Shown here: piece after piece, positions 1 through 7,424 of the stretch
Numbering within the stretch: position 1 is the stretch's first letter
Layout of the letters: each line of letters begins with the position of its first letter
From: Rheinheimera sp.
GTDB lineage: Bacteria; Pseudomonadota; Gammaproteobacteria; Enterobacterales; Alteromonadaceae
Length of the DNA: 10,000 nucleotides
Direction: 5' to 3'
Assembly (NCBI RefSeq): GCF_020217005.1
Contig: NZ_JAIWOI010000302.1
Coordinates: 1 to 10,000 of the forward strand
Translations under genes and position numbers: made by a program
Notes under the pieces: model-generated
The model's database searches: none
What the model saw: only the letters and a program-made list of their open reading frames with translations
Told to the model about the DNA's origin: nothing

Positions 1-160
1 AAAGCGCTTTTAGCCCCGCCCGAAGGGAGTCGCTGGGCGATTGCACTGCGGTGTTAGCCTGTCTCACAAGGTAGTCGACATTGCTTCGCCAGCCTGCCTT
101 GCCTTGCATTGCAAGCGCTCAGCGGCTCTGAAACTCGCATATTGAGGTCACTTGGGTATA
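1..160. repeat. ERIC-like dispersed repeat, right-hand portion (cut by window edge)
   Basis: The stretch has no plausible ORF and ends in CACTTGGGTATA (149-160). On the reverse strand this reads TATACCCAAGTG followed by CCTCAATATGCG, which resembles the TATACCC-type terminal inverted repeat of ERIC and related intergenic elements of gammaproteobacteria. The interior is GC-rich and hairpin-prone: CGCCC/GGCG arms flank 19-38 and CTTGCA/TGCAAG arms lie at 103-115. The matching left terminus is not in the window, so the element would begin upstream of position 1. The call rests on terminus resemblance and noncoding character only. Alternatively, part of it may be ordinary rpmE-priA intergenic DNA; the AAAGCGCTTT palindrome at 1-10 could be a terminator remnant. 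No second copy is present here. Confidence 0.45.
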
Positions 161-195
161 CACTAATTGCTTGATAAAACAGGTGGAATTTAGCA

Positions 196-2361
196 GTGAT
201 AGTGATTCGGGTAGCCTTGCCTATTCCTCTTCGGGTGCATTTTGATTACCTGTGTGAGGCAGAGGTGCAGCCTGGTTGTCGTGTTTTGGTGCCTTTTGGC
301 AAACGCGAACTGATAGGTATTGTCTGGCAACTGAACCCAACCGACAGTTACGACGTCACTCAACTCAAAGCCGTCACTCAGGTTTTGGACCAAACTCCGG
401 TGTTAGCAGCTCCTATTCGCCAGCTTTTGAGCTTTGCCGCCGATTATTATCATCACCCGTTAGGAGATGTGCTGACCAGCGCCCTGCCCGCTTTATTACG
501 CGACGGAAAAAATGCCGACCCAGTCAAAGGTCACAGCTATAGCCTGACGGCAGCAGGCCAGCATTTAACAGCAGAGCAGTTTAAAGCTGCAAAAAAACGC
601 CTGGCCTTGTGGCAGCAGTTACAACAGCCTCAAACCGAAAGCCAGTTGCTTGAGCATTTTCAGCGCAAAGAACTGCAGTATTTTATTGACCAGGGCTGGG
701 CTCTGGTGACGCCTGTTTTTTATGGTCCTTATCAAACCACTGCTGAACAACAAAAGTCCTTACCTTTAAATCCGGCGCAAGCACTGGCTGTAACCGCAGT
801 GCGACAATCCCTGGGCAGTTTCAGCTGCTTTTTATTAGAAGGCGTGACAGGTTCCGGCAAAACCGAAGTTTATTTACAGGCCATAAGCCCTGTGGTCAAA
901 GCAGGTGGTCAGGTGCTGGTGTTAGTGCCTGAAATTGGTTTAACGCCACAAACCTTAGCTCGTTTTGAACAACGTTTTGCTGTGCCTGTTGGGGTCTGGC
1001 ATTCCAATATGACGGACCTTGAGCGTTTTACCGTCTGGCAACGCTGCCAAACCGGCGATTTAGCTATAGTGATAGGCACCCGCTCTGCTTTGTTTTTGCC
1101 CTTTTTAAAGCTTGAATTATTGATCATTGACGAAGAACACGATAACTCCTTTAAACAGCAGGACGGTTTTCGTTATCACGCCCGTGATTTAGCTATTAAA
1201 CGCGCATCTATTCAGCAGTGCCCTATTTTATTGGGCTCAGCAACACCGAGCTTAGAAAGCCTGGCCAATGTGCAGCAAGGCCGCTTTGCTCATCTGGAAT
1301 TACCGGACCGCGCCGCAGGCCAGTTGATGCCGACAGTGGAACTGGTCGATTTAAAACAACAGCAAATGATGCATGGCATGGCAGGCTTAACCCGCCAGCG
1401 AATCGAACAGCATTTAAAACTGGGCCAGCAAGTGCTGCTGTTTTTAAATCGCCGTGGTTTTGCGCCAGCTTTAATTTGCCATGAATGTGGCTGGATGACC
1501 GAATGCCACAGATGCAGCGCTTTTACTACCTTTCATAAACAAAGCCGCCAGCTGGTGTGCCATCATTGTGGCGCCACTAAAGGCGTGCCACATCAATGTG
1601 GCGGTTGTGGCAGCACTCAACTGGCCCCGGTAGGTCAGGGTACTGAACAGCTGGAAGAACAGCTACAGCAGTTATTTCCTGCACACAGAGTCACCCGGCT
1701 GGACAGAGACAGCACCAGACGCAAAGGCAGTTTGCAACAGGCTTTGGATCAGATTTTACAAGGCGAACCTCAACTGATTTTAGGCACCCAGATGCTGGCC
1801 AAAGGCCATCACTTCCCTAATGTTGGCCTGGTGGTGATTATTGATGTCGATTCTGCTTTGTATAGCAATGATTTTCGCGCCCCTGAACAACTGGCGCAGT
1901 TATTAACTCAGGTATCAGGCCGCGCTGGCCGGGGTTCACAGCCAGGTAAAGTGCTATTGCAAACTCACTATCCGGGTCATGCTTTATTGCAGGACGTGAT
2001 CCAAAATGGCTACGCTTCTTTTGCCCGCAGTGCACTCAAAGAGCGGCAACAAACTTTTTTACCACCTTTTATGTTCCTGGCATTATTCAGAGTAGAAGCG
2101 CATCAGCTGGAGTTCTGTCAGGACTGGCTGCAACAAGTGGCGGAACATTACAAAAACTGGCCCCAGGTCCAGCTGCTTGGTCCATTGGCTTGCCCTATGG
2201 AACGTAAGGCAGGCAAATACCGCTGGCAAATTCAGCTTTTTGCCAAAGACAGAAAACAGCTGCACCAAAGTCTGGACTCAGTGCTGACAGAAATCAGCCG
2301 CTGGTCCTTAAGCCGTAAGGTAAAATGGCAGCTGGATGTAGACCCACAAGACCTGAATTAA
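196..2361 (+). CDS. priA: Primosomal protein N' (PriA), replication restart 3'-5' DNA helicase
   Basis: PriA binds stalled or D-loop forks and reloads DnaB through PriB/DnaT. The product is 721 aa, against 732 in E. coli. The N-terminus (VALPIPLRVHFDY) matches the family's 3'-DNA-binding domain (about 1-105), followed by a winged-helix region. Helicase motifs are present: Walker A GVTGSGKTEVY at 216-226, DEEH at 312-315, GSAT at 347-350, GTQMLAKG at 530-537 and QVSGRAGRG near 572-580. Eight cysteines for the two structural zincs are intact (C428, C431, C437, C440, C455, C458, C468, C471). The start is GTG at 196, preceded by AGGTGG at 181-186 with 9 nt spacing; it gives the expected PriA N-terminus, although GTG at 202 is a possible alternative. 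The upstream region is occupied by a repeat, so its promoter lies in or just after that repeat; I could not place it. Confidence 0.97.
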   Translation: MIVIRVALPIPLRVHFDYLCEAEVQPGCRVLVPFGKRELIGIVWQLNPTDSYDVTQLKAVTQVLDQTPVLAAPIRQLLSFAADYYHHPLGDVLTSALPALLRDGKNADPVKGHSYSLTAAGQHLTAEQFKAAKKRLALWQQLQQPQTESQLLEHFQRKELQYFIDQGWALVTPVFYGPYQTTAEQQKSLPLNPAQALAVTAVRQSLGSFSCFLLEGVTGSGKTEVYLQAISPVVKAGGQVLVLVPEIGLTPQTLARFEQRFAVPVGVWHSNMTDLERFTVWQRCQTGDLAIVIGTRSALFLPFLKLELLIIDEEHDNSFKQQDGFRYHARDLAIKRASIQQCPILLGSATPSLESLANVQQGRFAHLELPDRAAGQLMPTVELVDLKQQQMMHGMAGLTRQRIEQHLKLGQQVLLFLNRRGFAPALICHECGWMTECHRCSAFTTFHKQSRQLVCHHCGATKGVPHQCGGCGSTQLAPVGQGTEQLEEQLQQLFPAHRVTRLDRDSTRRKGSLQQALDQILQGEPQLILGTQMLAKGHHFPNVGLVVIIDVDSALYSNDFRAPEQLAQLLTQVSGRAGRGSQPGKVLLQTHYPGHALLQDVIQNGYASFARSALKERQQTFLPPFMFLALFRVEAHQLEFCQDWLQQVAEHYKNWPQVQLLGPLACPMERKAGKYRWQIQLFAKDRKQLHQSLDSVLTEISRWSLSRKVKWQLDVDPQDLN

Positions 2362-2386
2362 TCATTTCTTTTTAACAAAACTGCAG

Positions 2387-2392
2387 TAGAAT
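2387..2392 (+). promoter_or_regulatory. Weak candidate -10 box upstream of ftsN
   Basis: TAGAAT lies 35 nt before the preferred ftsN ATG in the 66-nt priA-ftsN gap. The region 15-17 nt upstream of it (ATTTCTTT) is a poor -35 match. It may let ftsN be transcribed separately from priA, but readthrough from priA is equally possible because no terminator hairpin is seen in the gap. Confidence 0.2.
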
Positions 2393-2427
2393 GCGGGACA
2401 TCAGGCCAGTTGTCCTTAGTTGTAAAG

Positions 2428-2958
2428 ATGCCACAAAGAGATTATGTCAAAGCAGGTCGGGCCGCTCCCAGACCAAAAAAGAATACAAAAACGGTAAAAC
2501 CTTTTCCCTGGCCTTTAGTGATCACGGTGGGTGTTTTAGTCATTGGTTTTGCATGGTTTTTATATCATTTATCGCAAAAAACTCCGGTTGAGGATGCGGT
2601 GACTCCTGCTATTACAGCCAAAAAAGATGAGTTACCTCCAAAGCCGGCGCAAGAACCCTACCAATATATAAAAGAGCTGGAAAACAAAGAAATTCAGGTC
2701 CAGGTTGAAGAGCTGGAAGCTAAAGGTCCCTTCTTAATGTATTGTGGCACCTACCGCGCTATTGAAACCGCTCAGCAAGTGAAAGCTAAAGTCGCTTTTG
2801 CCGGTTACCCTTCGGAAGTCCGGCGTATTGAAGGCAAAAACGGCGTATTTTTCCGCGTCACTTTAGGGCCTTATACCAGCAAACGTCAGGCCGAAAGCGA
2901 TAAAAGCCGCTTGCTGCGTCAAAAAGTGGCCGACTGCCGCATAGCAAACGCGACTTAA
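2428..2958 (+). CDS. ftsN: Cell division protein FtsN, short form (SPOR domain)
   Basis: FtsN is a bitopic inner-membrane protein that activates septal peptidoglycan synthesis by FtsWI through FtsA and FtsQLB. This product is 176 aa, against 319 in E. coli. It starts MPQRDYVK, like E. coli MAQRDYV (the FtsA-binding tail), followed by a basic stretch and one membrane segment at about 28-48. LPPKPAQEPYQYIKELE (69-85) closely matches the essential periplasmic peptide of E. coli FtsN (LPPKPEERWRYIKELE). The SPOR domain spans about 99-176, with C106 and C170 at the positions of the conserved disulfide pair. The long Q-rich linker is almost absent. ATG 2428 is chosen by homology, although no good Shine-Dalgarno precedes it; an in-frame TTG at 2410, after AGG at 2403-2405, would add six residues. 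It lies between priA and hslV as in E. coli, without cytR. Confidence 0.93.
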   Translation: MPQRDYVKAGRAAPRPKKNTKTVKPFPWPLVITVGVLVIGFAWFLYHLSQKTPVEDAVTPAITAKKDELPPKPAQEPYQYIKELENKEIQVQVEELEAKGPFLMYCGTYRAIETAQQVKAKVAFAGYPSEVRRIEGKNGVFFRVTLGPYTSKRQAESDKSRLLRQKVADCRIANAT

Positions 2959-2969
2959 ACGTCTTCGTA

Positions 2970-3009
2970 TCAATGCCCAAAGCGCTGCTTTCAGCGCTTT
3001 GGGCATTGA
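2970..3009 (+). terminator. Hairpin terminator after ftsN
   Basis: A perfect 17-bp inverted repeat (2971-2987 paired with 2992-3008, extended to 18 bp by T2970-A3009) closes on a 4-nt CTTT loop. It starts 11 nt after the ftsN stop codon and is followed by AATTTT. The stem is very strong, but the T-tract is short (four T after three A), so termination may be partial. Confidence 0.7.
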
Positions 3010-3031
3010 AATTTTACCTTCCCACCCTTAT
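3004..3031 (+). promoter_or_regulatory. Candidate sigma-32 (heat-shock) promoter for hslVU
   Basis: CATTGAA (3004-3010) resembles the sigma-32 -35 core CTTGAA. Thirteen nt later, ACCCTTAT (3024-3031) matches six of eight positions of CCCCATNT. It lies about 42 nt before the hslV ATG. hslVU is a classical sigma-32 operon in E. coli, which supports the placement, but the match is imperfect. The -35 half lies in the descending arm of the ftsN hairpin. Confidence 0.4.
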
Positions 3032-3072
3032 CTCCTTGCTTATCTGTTTTTCTCAGCCAAAAAGGGCTTCCG

Positions 3073-3591
3073 ATGACCACTATTGTTTCTGTACGCCGCA
3101 ACGGCCATGTGGCTATTGCCGGTGATGGCCAGGTATCACTGGGTAACACTGTGATGAAGGGCAACGCCCGTAAAGTTCGCCGCCTTTATCATGGCAAAGT
3201 CTTAGCTGGTTTTGCTGGCGGCACAGCCGACGCTTTTACTTTATTTGAACGTTTTGAAGCAAAACTTGAGATGCATCAGGGCCATTTAATGCGCGCTGCT
3301 GTTGAACTGGCCAAAGACTGGCGCACAGACCGTATGCTGCGCAAACTCGAAGCTTTGTTGGCTGTAGCTGACGCCAACTGTTCCTTGATCATCACAGGCA
3401 ACGGCGATGTGATTCAGCCAGAACACGACTTAATAGCCATAGGCAGTGGTGGACCTTTTGCTCAGGCTGCGGCCACGGCTCTTTTAGCCAACACTGACCT
3501 TAGCGCCCGCGAAATTGCCGAAAAAAGTTTAACCATAGCTGGTGATATTTGTGTCTACACCAACCATCACCAGACCATCGAAGAATTATAA
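3073..3591 (+). CDS. hslV: HslV (ClpQ), proteolytic subunit of the HslUV protease
   Basis: HslV forms a double hexameric peptidase that degrades proteins unfolded by HslU in the cytoplasm, including misfolded and short-lived regulators in E. coli. The 172-aa product (E. coli 176) begins [13 protein letters not shown]. Removal of Met exposes the catalytic N-terminal threonine (T2 here). The supporting residues D18, K34 and S125 (D17, K33 and S124 in mature numbering) are present, as are the [11 protein letters not shown] and IAIGSGGP blocks. The C-terminus ends at TIEEL, a few residues shorter than in E. coli. AAAGGG at 3061-3066, 6 nt before ATG 3073, is a good ribosome binding site. It is the first gene of the hslV-hslU-DUF971 unit; the stop codon is 11 nt from hslU. 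Confidence 0.98.
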   Translation: MTTIVSVRRNGHVAIAGDGQVSLGNTVMKGNARKVRRLYHGKVLAGFAGGTADAFTLFERFEAKLEMHQGHLMRAAVELAKDWRTDRMLRKLEALLAVADANCSLIITGNGDVIQPEHDLIAIGSGGPFAQAAATALLANTDLSAREIAEKSLTIAGDICVYTNHHQTIEEL

Positions 3592-3602
3592 GGGTAAAGT
3601 GC

Positions 3603-4934
3603 ATGTCTGATATGACCCCAAGAGAGATTGTCCATGAGCTGGACCGCCATATTATTGGTCAGGCCAACGCCAAAAGAGCGGTCGCTATTGCACTGCGTAA
3701 CAGATGGCGTCGTATGCAACTTGACCCGGCGCTGCGTCAGGAAGTGACGCCAAAAAATATTCTGATGATTGGCCCTACTGGTGTAGGTAAAACTGAAATA
3801 GCCCGTCGTCTGGCCAAACTGGCGAACGCACCTTTTATTAAAGTGGAAGCAACCAAGTTCACTGAAGTAGGTTATGTAGGTAAAGAAGTGGAAAGCATAA
3901 TCCGCGACTTAACCGACAGTGCCGTGAAAATGTTCCGTGAACAGGAAGTGGCTAAAAACAAATTCCGTGCTGAAGAAGCAGCGGAAGAGCGTATTCTGGA
4001 TGCCTTATTACCGCCGGCCCGCGATGCCTGGGGTAAAGCAGAACCCAGCGAATCCGACAGCGGCACCCGCCAGGTTTTCCGTAAAAAGTTACGCGAAGGC
4101 CAACTCGATGAGAAAGAAATTGAAATAGATTTAGCAGCGCCTGTGATGGGTGTAGAGATTATGGCCCCTCCAGGTATGGAAGAAATGACCTCGCAGCTGC
4201 AATCTATGTTTCAGAACTTAGGGGCTGACAAGAAAAAAAGCCGCAAATTAAAAATCAAAGACGCCTTTAAACAATTGGTGGAAGAAGAAGCCGCCCGCTT
4301 GGTGAATCCGGAAGAGCTGAAACTCAAAGCTCTGGAAGCCGTTGAGCAAACAGGTATTGTGTTTATTGATGAAATAGACAAGATTTGTAAGCGCGGCGAA
4401 ACCAGCGGCCCTGACGTATCGCGTGAAGGGGTGCAACGGGATTTACTGCCGCTGATCGAAGGCTGCACAGTCAATACGAAACACGGCATGGTCAAAACCG
4501 ATCATATTTTGTTTATCGCCAGCGGCGCTTTCCAGATGGCAAAACCATCAGATTTAGTACCTGAGTTGCAAGGCCGCCTGCCCATTCGGGTGGAGCTGGA
4601 TGCCTTATCTGCCAACGATTTTGAGCGCATCCTGACTGAGCCTAAAGCTTCTTTGACTGAACAAAGCGTGGCTATGTTGGCAACTGAAGGGGTGCAGGTG
4701 CGTTTTGCTGAAGATGGCATTAAACGTATCGCCAATGCAGCCTGGCAAGTGAATGAACGCACTGAAAATATTGGTGCCCGTCGTTTATACACTGTAATGG
4801 AAAAATTGTTGGAAGAGTTGTCTTTTGATGCTGCAGACCACAGCGGTCAGCAGATAGTAATAGACGCCGCTTATGTTGATTCGCACCTGGATGCTTTAGT
4901 ACAGGACGAAGATTTAAGCCGTTTTATTTTATAA
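3603..4934 (+). CDS. hslU: HslU (ClpY), AAA+ unfoldase of the HslUV protease
   Basis: HslU hexamers cap HslV, bind and unfold substrate proteins with ATP, and activate HslV. The 443 aa equal the E. coli length and the sequence is near-identical in many blocks. Walker A GPTGVGKT is at 57-64, the pore loop GYVG at 90-93, the intermediate (I) domain at about 110-245, Walker B IVFIDEID at 252-259, the LQGRLPIR arginine-finger region near 322-329, and sensor 2 GARRL at 391-395. The C-terminal tail EDLSRFIL, which docks into HslV pockets, is intact. The frame is open upstream into hslV, but ATG 3603 gives [10 protein letters not shown], matching E. coli MSEMTPREIV. The ribosome binding site AAGGG (3590-3594) overlaps the hslV stop codon, which suggests translational coupling. 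Confidence 0.98.
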   Translation: MSDMTPREIVHELDRHIIGQANAKRAVAIALRNRWRRMQLDPALRQEVTPKNILMIGPTGVGKTEIARRLAKLANAPFIKVEATKFTEVGYVGKEVESIIRDLTDSAVKMFREQEVAKNKFRAEEAAEERILDALLPPARDAWGKAEPSESDSGTRQVFRKKLREGQLDEKEIEIDLAAPVMGVEIMAPPGMEEMTSQLQSMFQNLGADKKKSRKLKIKDAFKQLVEEEAARLVNPEELKLKALEAVEQTGIVFIDEIDKICKRGETSGPDVSREGVQRDLLPLIEGCTVNTKHGMVKTDHILFIASGAFQMAKPSDLVPELQGRLPIRVELDALSANDFERILTEPKASLTEQSVAMLATEGVQVRFAEDGIKRIANAAWQVNERTENIGARRLYTVMEKLLEELSFDAADHSGQQIVIDAAYVDSHLDALVQDEDLSRFIL

Positions 4935-4947
4935 CTAGGGTATAACG

Positions 4948-5349
4948 ATGACAGCACAGACTCAACATCATGTGAACTCTAAGCCACAAGTTGCTGCGCT
5001 GCATTATCATCGCATAAGCAAACTGCTGGACGTTCGGTTTAACGACGGCCAGCAGTTTCAGCTCAGCGCTGAGTTTTTGCGGGTGTTTTCGCCCTCAGCT
5101 GAAGTGCGGGGTCACGGCAAACCTCAACTGGTCAGTCATAAAAAAGCTGTCACTATTACCCAGATAGTGCCTGTGGGCCTGTATGCGGTGAAACTGGTGT
5201 TTGATGATGGCCACCAAACAGGTTTATACAGCTGGGATTATCTGGCCAAACTGGGAGCACAACAGAAAGAACTCTGGGCGGACTATCTTGAACGGTTAAA
5301 ACAAGCCAATAGCAACAGAGAAATACAGCTGGCGATCAAACAACTATGA
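4948..5349 (+). CDS. DUF971 / gamma-butyrobetaine hydroxylase-like N-terminal domain protein
   Basis: This is a 133-aa soluble protein with no signal peptide or membrane segment. The blocks AEFLRVFSPSAEVRGH (41-56) and VPVGLYAVKLVFDDG...GLYSWDYL (74-99) are diagnostic of DUF971 (PF06155). This fold is also found as the N-terminal domain of gamma-butyrobetaine hydroxylases and in some Mrp/ApbC-related proteins such as plant HCF101. The catalytic dioxygenase part is absent, so no hydroxylase activity is predicted, and the biochemical role is unknown. ATG 4948 is preceded by AGGG at 4937-4940 with 7 nt spacing. It starts only 13 nt after hslU with no terminator between, so it is very likely the third gene of the hslVU operon. 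Its TGA stop abuts the downstream palindrome. Confidence 0.88.
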   Translation: MTAQTQHHVNSKPQVAALHYHRISKLLDVRFNDGQQFQLSAEFLRVFSPSAEVRGHGKPQLVSHKKAVTITQIVPVGLYAVKLVFDDGHQTGLYSWDYLAKLGAQQKELWADYLERLKQANSNREIQLAIKQL

Positions 5350-5403
5350 AAATGGGGTCAGATCACATTGTTAACTATTAACAATGTGATCTGACCCCAT
5401 TTT
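5349..5403. terminator. Bidirectional hairpin terminator, REP-like palindrome
   Basis: A perfect 26-bp inverted repeat (5349-5374 paired with 5378-5403) closes on a 3-nt loop, CTA. It has an A run at its left base and a T run at its right base, so transcripts from either side end in a U-tract. It fills the whole gap between the convergent DUF971 and chemotaxis genes; the final A of the DUF971 stop codon lies in the stem. The arm contains TGGGGTCAGATCACATTG. I recall TGGGGTCAGA(C/T)C-type palindromes as dispersed repeats in many proteobacteria, some near REP-associated transposases, but that link is inference. Confidence 0.88.
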
Positions 5404-5405
5404 TA

Positions 5406-7286
5406 TTAAGCCTTAAATTTATCGACCGTTTGATGCAACATGCTAGCCTGACTGGCCACTTCTTCACTAATTTGCGCGTTGTGCCTGGAGATAGCTAAAG
5501 AATCTTCTGAAATATCGCGGATACGCACCACATTTTTATTCACATCTGCAGCCACTAAACTTTGCTCTTCCACCGCAGTCGCGATTTGTGTGGTCATATC
5601 CATAATCAAGCCCACATCGCTGGTAATATGCCGCAATAACTCGATAGTTGACCCAGCCTGACTGGCACTTTCTTTGCCCTGGTTCTGACAGTTTTGCATC
5701 ACGGCCACAATATTTTTTGTGCGTTGCTGCAAACCTGAAATGATTTTTTCAATCTGACCTGTGGATTCCTGAGTACGCTGAGCCAGACTACGAACTTCGT
5801 CCGCAACCACGGCAAATCCGCGGCCCTGCTCTCCAGCCCGCGCAGCTTCAATAGCAGCGTTTAGCGCCAGTAAGTTAGTTTGTTCAGCTATACCCCGGAT
5901 CACATCCAGAACAGAGCCGATAGTGGCACTGTCCTGTTCCAGCTCACTAAGCACAGCCGAAGCCTGCTGCAATTCCTGCGATAATACGTTAATACGTTTT
6001 ACCGTTTGCTCCACTTCTTTTAAACCTGAGTTGGCATTGGCATTGGTGTTCTGCGCTTTGGCCGCAGTGTTTTCAGTATTGACTGCTATTTCGTCTACTG
6101 TGGCCCCCATTTCAGTCACTGCTGTGGCGACCATGTCACTTTCCAGCTGTTGCTGCGCCATACCTTTACTGGTTTCCGCCGTTGACTTAGCCAGTTCGTG
6201 GGTGGCCTGATCCAGCATTTCCAACGCCTGATTAACATTACGTACCAGCTCCTGCACATCTGACAACATATGGTTGAAGTCTTTGGCTAAAGTGGTCATT
6301 TCGTCCTGCCCCTCTTCCGTCACACGCAGACGAAAGTCGTTGTCTTTGCGCACTAAACCTATAGTGGCGCAGACTTTCTGAATTGGCAGCAAAATACTGT
6401 TGCTGGTCATCAGCACCAGAGCTATCACCAGTACCAGCACCAGCACAAACAAACTGATAGCCAGGGTCTGGCTGGCTGAACTGGCTTTATTCACCGCCTC
6501 TTCAGTTCGTTTTGACATCAACTCCAGACTTTCCTCAGTCTGATGAATGGCTTCCCGCATTTGCCCCATCACCCCCTGATCATGTGCCAGACCAATTTTT
6601 TGCTCACCTTCCACTAAACGCACAAAAGCAGCACTGTAGGCATCCGCCAGTTGCTGCATTTTTAATGCTTCAGTACTGTCGCTCACTGAGGTTTGAATTT
6701 GAGTTCTGAATTGAGCAAATCCCTGCTTAAAACTCTCGAGATACTTTAGATCCAGTCTCAACATAAAGTCCTTTTCAGCGCGACGTAACTGCAACAGCTG
6801 GGTAGTCAGCAGTAAATCATTAGTATCTTTAAACGCCTGCTCCAATGCATGAGCTTTTGCCCTTAATTCACCATATAACCCAGACTGTGGGTCTAAGCCA
6901 ACCTGTTCAGACAGTTGCACCAGTTGATTAAATAAGTCCTGATAACTTTTGGTGTAACCGGTAAAAGAGCTCAGCGGCGCTGTATCTATGTTCACATCAG
7001 TCAGCCCCACAGATAACACTTCGGCTTTTTTATTCAGTTGTGTGGCAGCCTGATTAAACTTTTGCTGGTACTCCAGATCAGAGCGTAACAAGAAGTCCTT
7101 TTCACTACGCCGAAGTTGCAACACACTCAGGTTCAGTTGTTCGACTTCAAGCCGCAGTTCTGCCAGTGTGGTTAACTGCCGGCTTTGAAACAGCAACAAA
7201 GCCAGCATAATTAGCATAGAAACCGCCACTGTGATGGCGTTGAGCAGTAAGCGTTGACGTATAGTAAACTGACGTAAAAAATTCAT
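5406..7286 (-). CDS. Methyl-accepting chemotaxis protein with duplicated HBM-like sensor domain
   Basis: This is a transmembrane chemoreceptor that controls CheA-CheW signalling. The 626 aa comprise a short cytoplasmic N-terminus, TM1 at about 12-33, a periplasmic all-helical domain at about 34-274, TM2 at about 275-295, HAMP at about 297-349, and a long signalling coiled coil. The coiled coil has the MCP hairpin tip ([22 protein letters not shown], near 465-486) followed by [12 protein letters not shown]. The periplasmic part holds two copies of QLRR(S/A)EKDF(L/M)LR (57-68 and 166-177) and two later EQ.GL...G..G..R blocks (about 127-142 and 228-244), the signature of a helical bimodular (HBM) domain; ligand unknown. 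No C-terminal NWETF-type pentapeptide is present. ATG 7286 is preceded by GGAG with 8 nt spacing; an in-frame TTG at 7313 would add nine residues but lies upstream of that site. Confidence 0.95.
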   Translation of the reverse strand: MNFLRQFTIRQRLLLNAITVAVSMLIMLALLLFQSRQLTTLAELRLEVEQLNLSVLQLRRSEKDFLLRSDLEYQQKFNQAATQLNKKAEVLSVGLTDVNIDTAPLSSFTGYTKSYQDLFNQLVQLSEQVGLDPQSGLYGELRAKAHALEQAFKDTNDLLLTTQLLQLRRAEKDFMLRLDLKYLESFKQGFAQFRTQIQTSVSDSTEALKMQQLADAYSAAFVRLVEGEQKIGLAHDQGVMGQMREAIHQTEESLELMSKRTEEAVNKASSASQTLAISLFVLVLVLVIALVLMTSNSILLPIQKVCATIGLVRKDNDFRLRVTEEGQDEMTTLAKDFNHMLSDVQELVRNVNQALEMLDQATHELAKSTAETSKGMAQQQLESDMVATAVTEMGATVDEIAVNTENTAAKAQNTNANANSGLKEVEQTVKRINVLSQELQQASAVLSELEQDSATIGSVLDVIRGIAEQTNLLALNAAIEAARAGEQGRGFAVVADEVRSLAQRTQESTGQIEKIISGLQQRTKNIVAVMQNCQNQGKESASQAGSTIELLRHITSDVGLIMDMTTQIATAVEEQSLVAADVNKNVVRIRDISEDSLAISRHNAQISEEVASQASMLHQTVDKFKA

Positions 7287-7349
7287 AGAAAATGCTCCAA
7301 AAATACTGTGCAAGCAGTTGAATCATTTGGGGATATAAAGTCTGAATAA

Positions 7350-7355
7350 AGTATA
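7350..7355 (-). promoter_or_regulatory. Candidate -10 box for the chemoreceptor gene
   Basis: The minus strand reads TATACT, 63 nt before the chemoreceptor ATG. No recognisable -35 is seen at the usual distance, where the sequence is a T run. A flagellar sigma-28 site is expected for many such genes, but only a weak partial match (CTAAA, then CCTGCTAA after 14 nt) is visible upstream. Confidence 0.25.
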
Positions 7356-7365
7356 GAGAGCGAAT

Positions 7366-7397
7366 AAAAAAACCGGAGGACTTTTAGCAGGCTAAAA
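7366..7397 (-). terminator. Weak terminator candidate after the PAP2 gene
   Basis: A perfect 7-bp inverted repeat (TTTTAGC/GCTAAAA, 7382-7397) lies downstream of the PAP2 stop codon, followed on the minus strand after 9 nt by seven T residues (7372-7366). The stem is AT-rich, its 2-nt loop is too tight to close fully, and the T run is displaced. Termination would be inefficient at best. Confidence 0.3.
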
Positions 7398-7424
7398 CGC
7401 AGATATTTAGTAAAAATTGCAGAA

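Noticed and set aside
3549..3602. HslU start at 3549, adding 18 residues that overlap hslV
   Set aside because: The extra residues are the hslV 3' end in another frame. ATG 3603 gives the family N-terminus and has a ribosome binding site.
4211..4792. Long minus-strand open frames inside hslU
   Set aside because: They are shadows of a highly conserved gene, with low-complexity Ser/Arg-rich translations and no domain match.
5923..6210. Plus-strand open frame rich in Ser, Ala and Cys opposite the chemoreceptor
   Set aside because: It is the antisense of the Ala/Gln/Glu-rich coiled coil, with no ribosome binding site or recognisable family.
7287..7313. Chemoreceptor start at TTG 7313
   Set aside because: The GGAG ribosome binding site lies inside this extension and is correctly spaced for ATG 7286, which gives a typical short cytoplasmic N-terminus.
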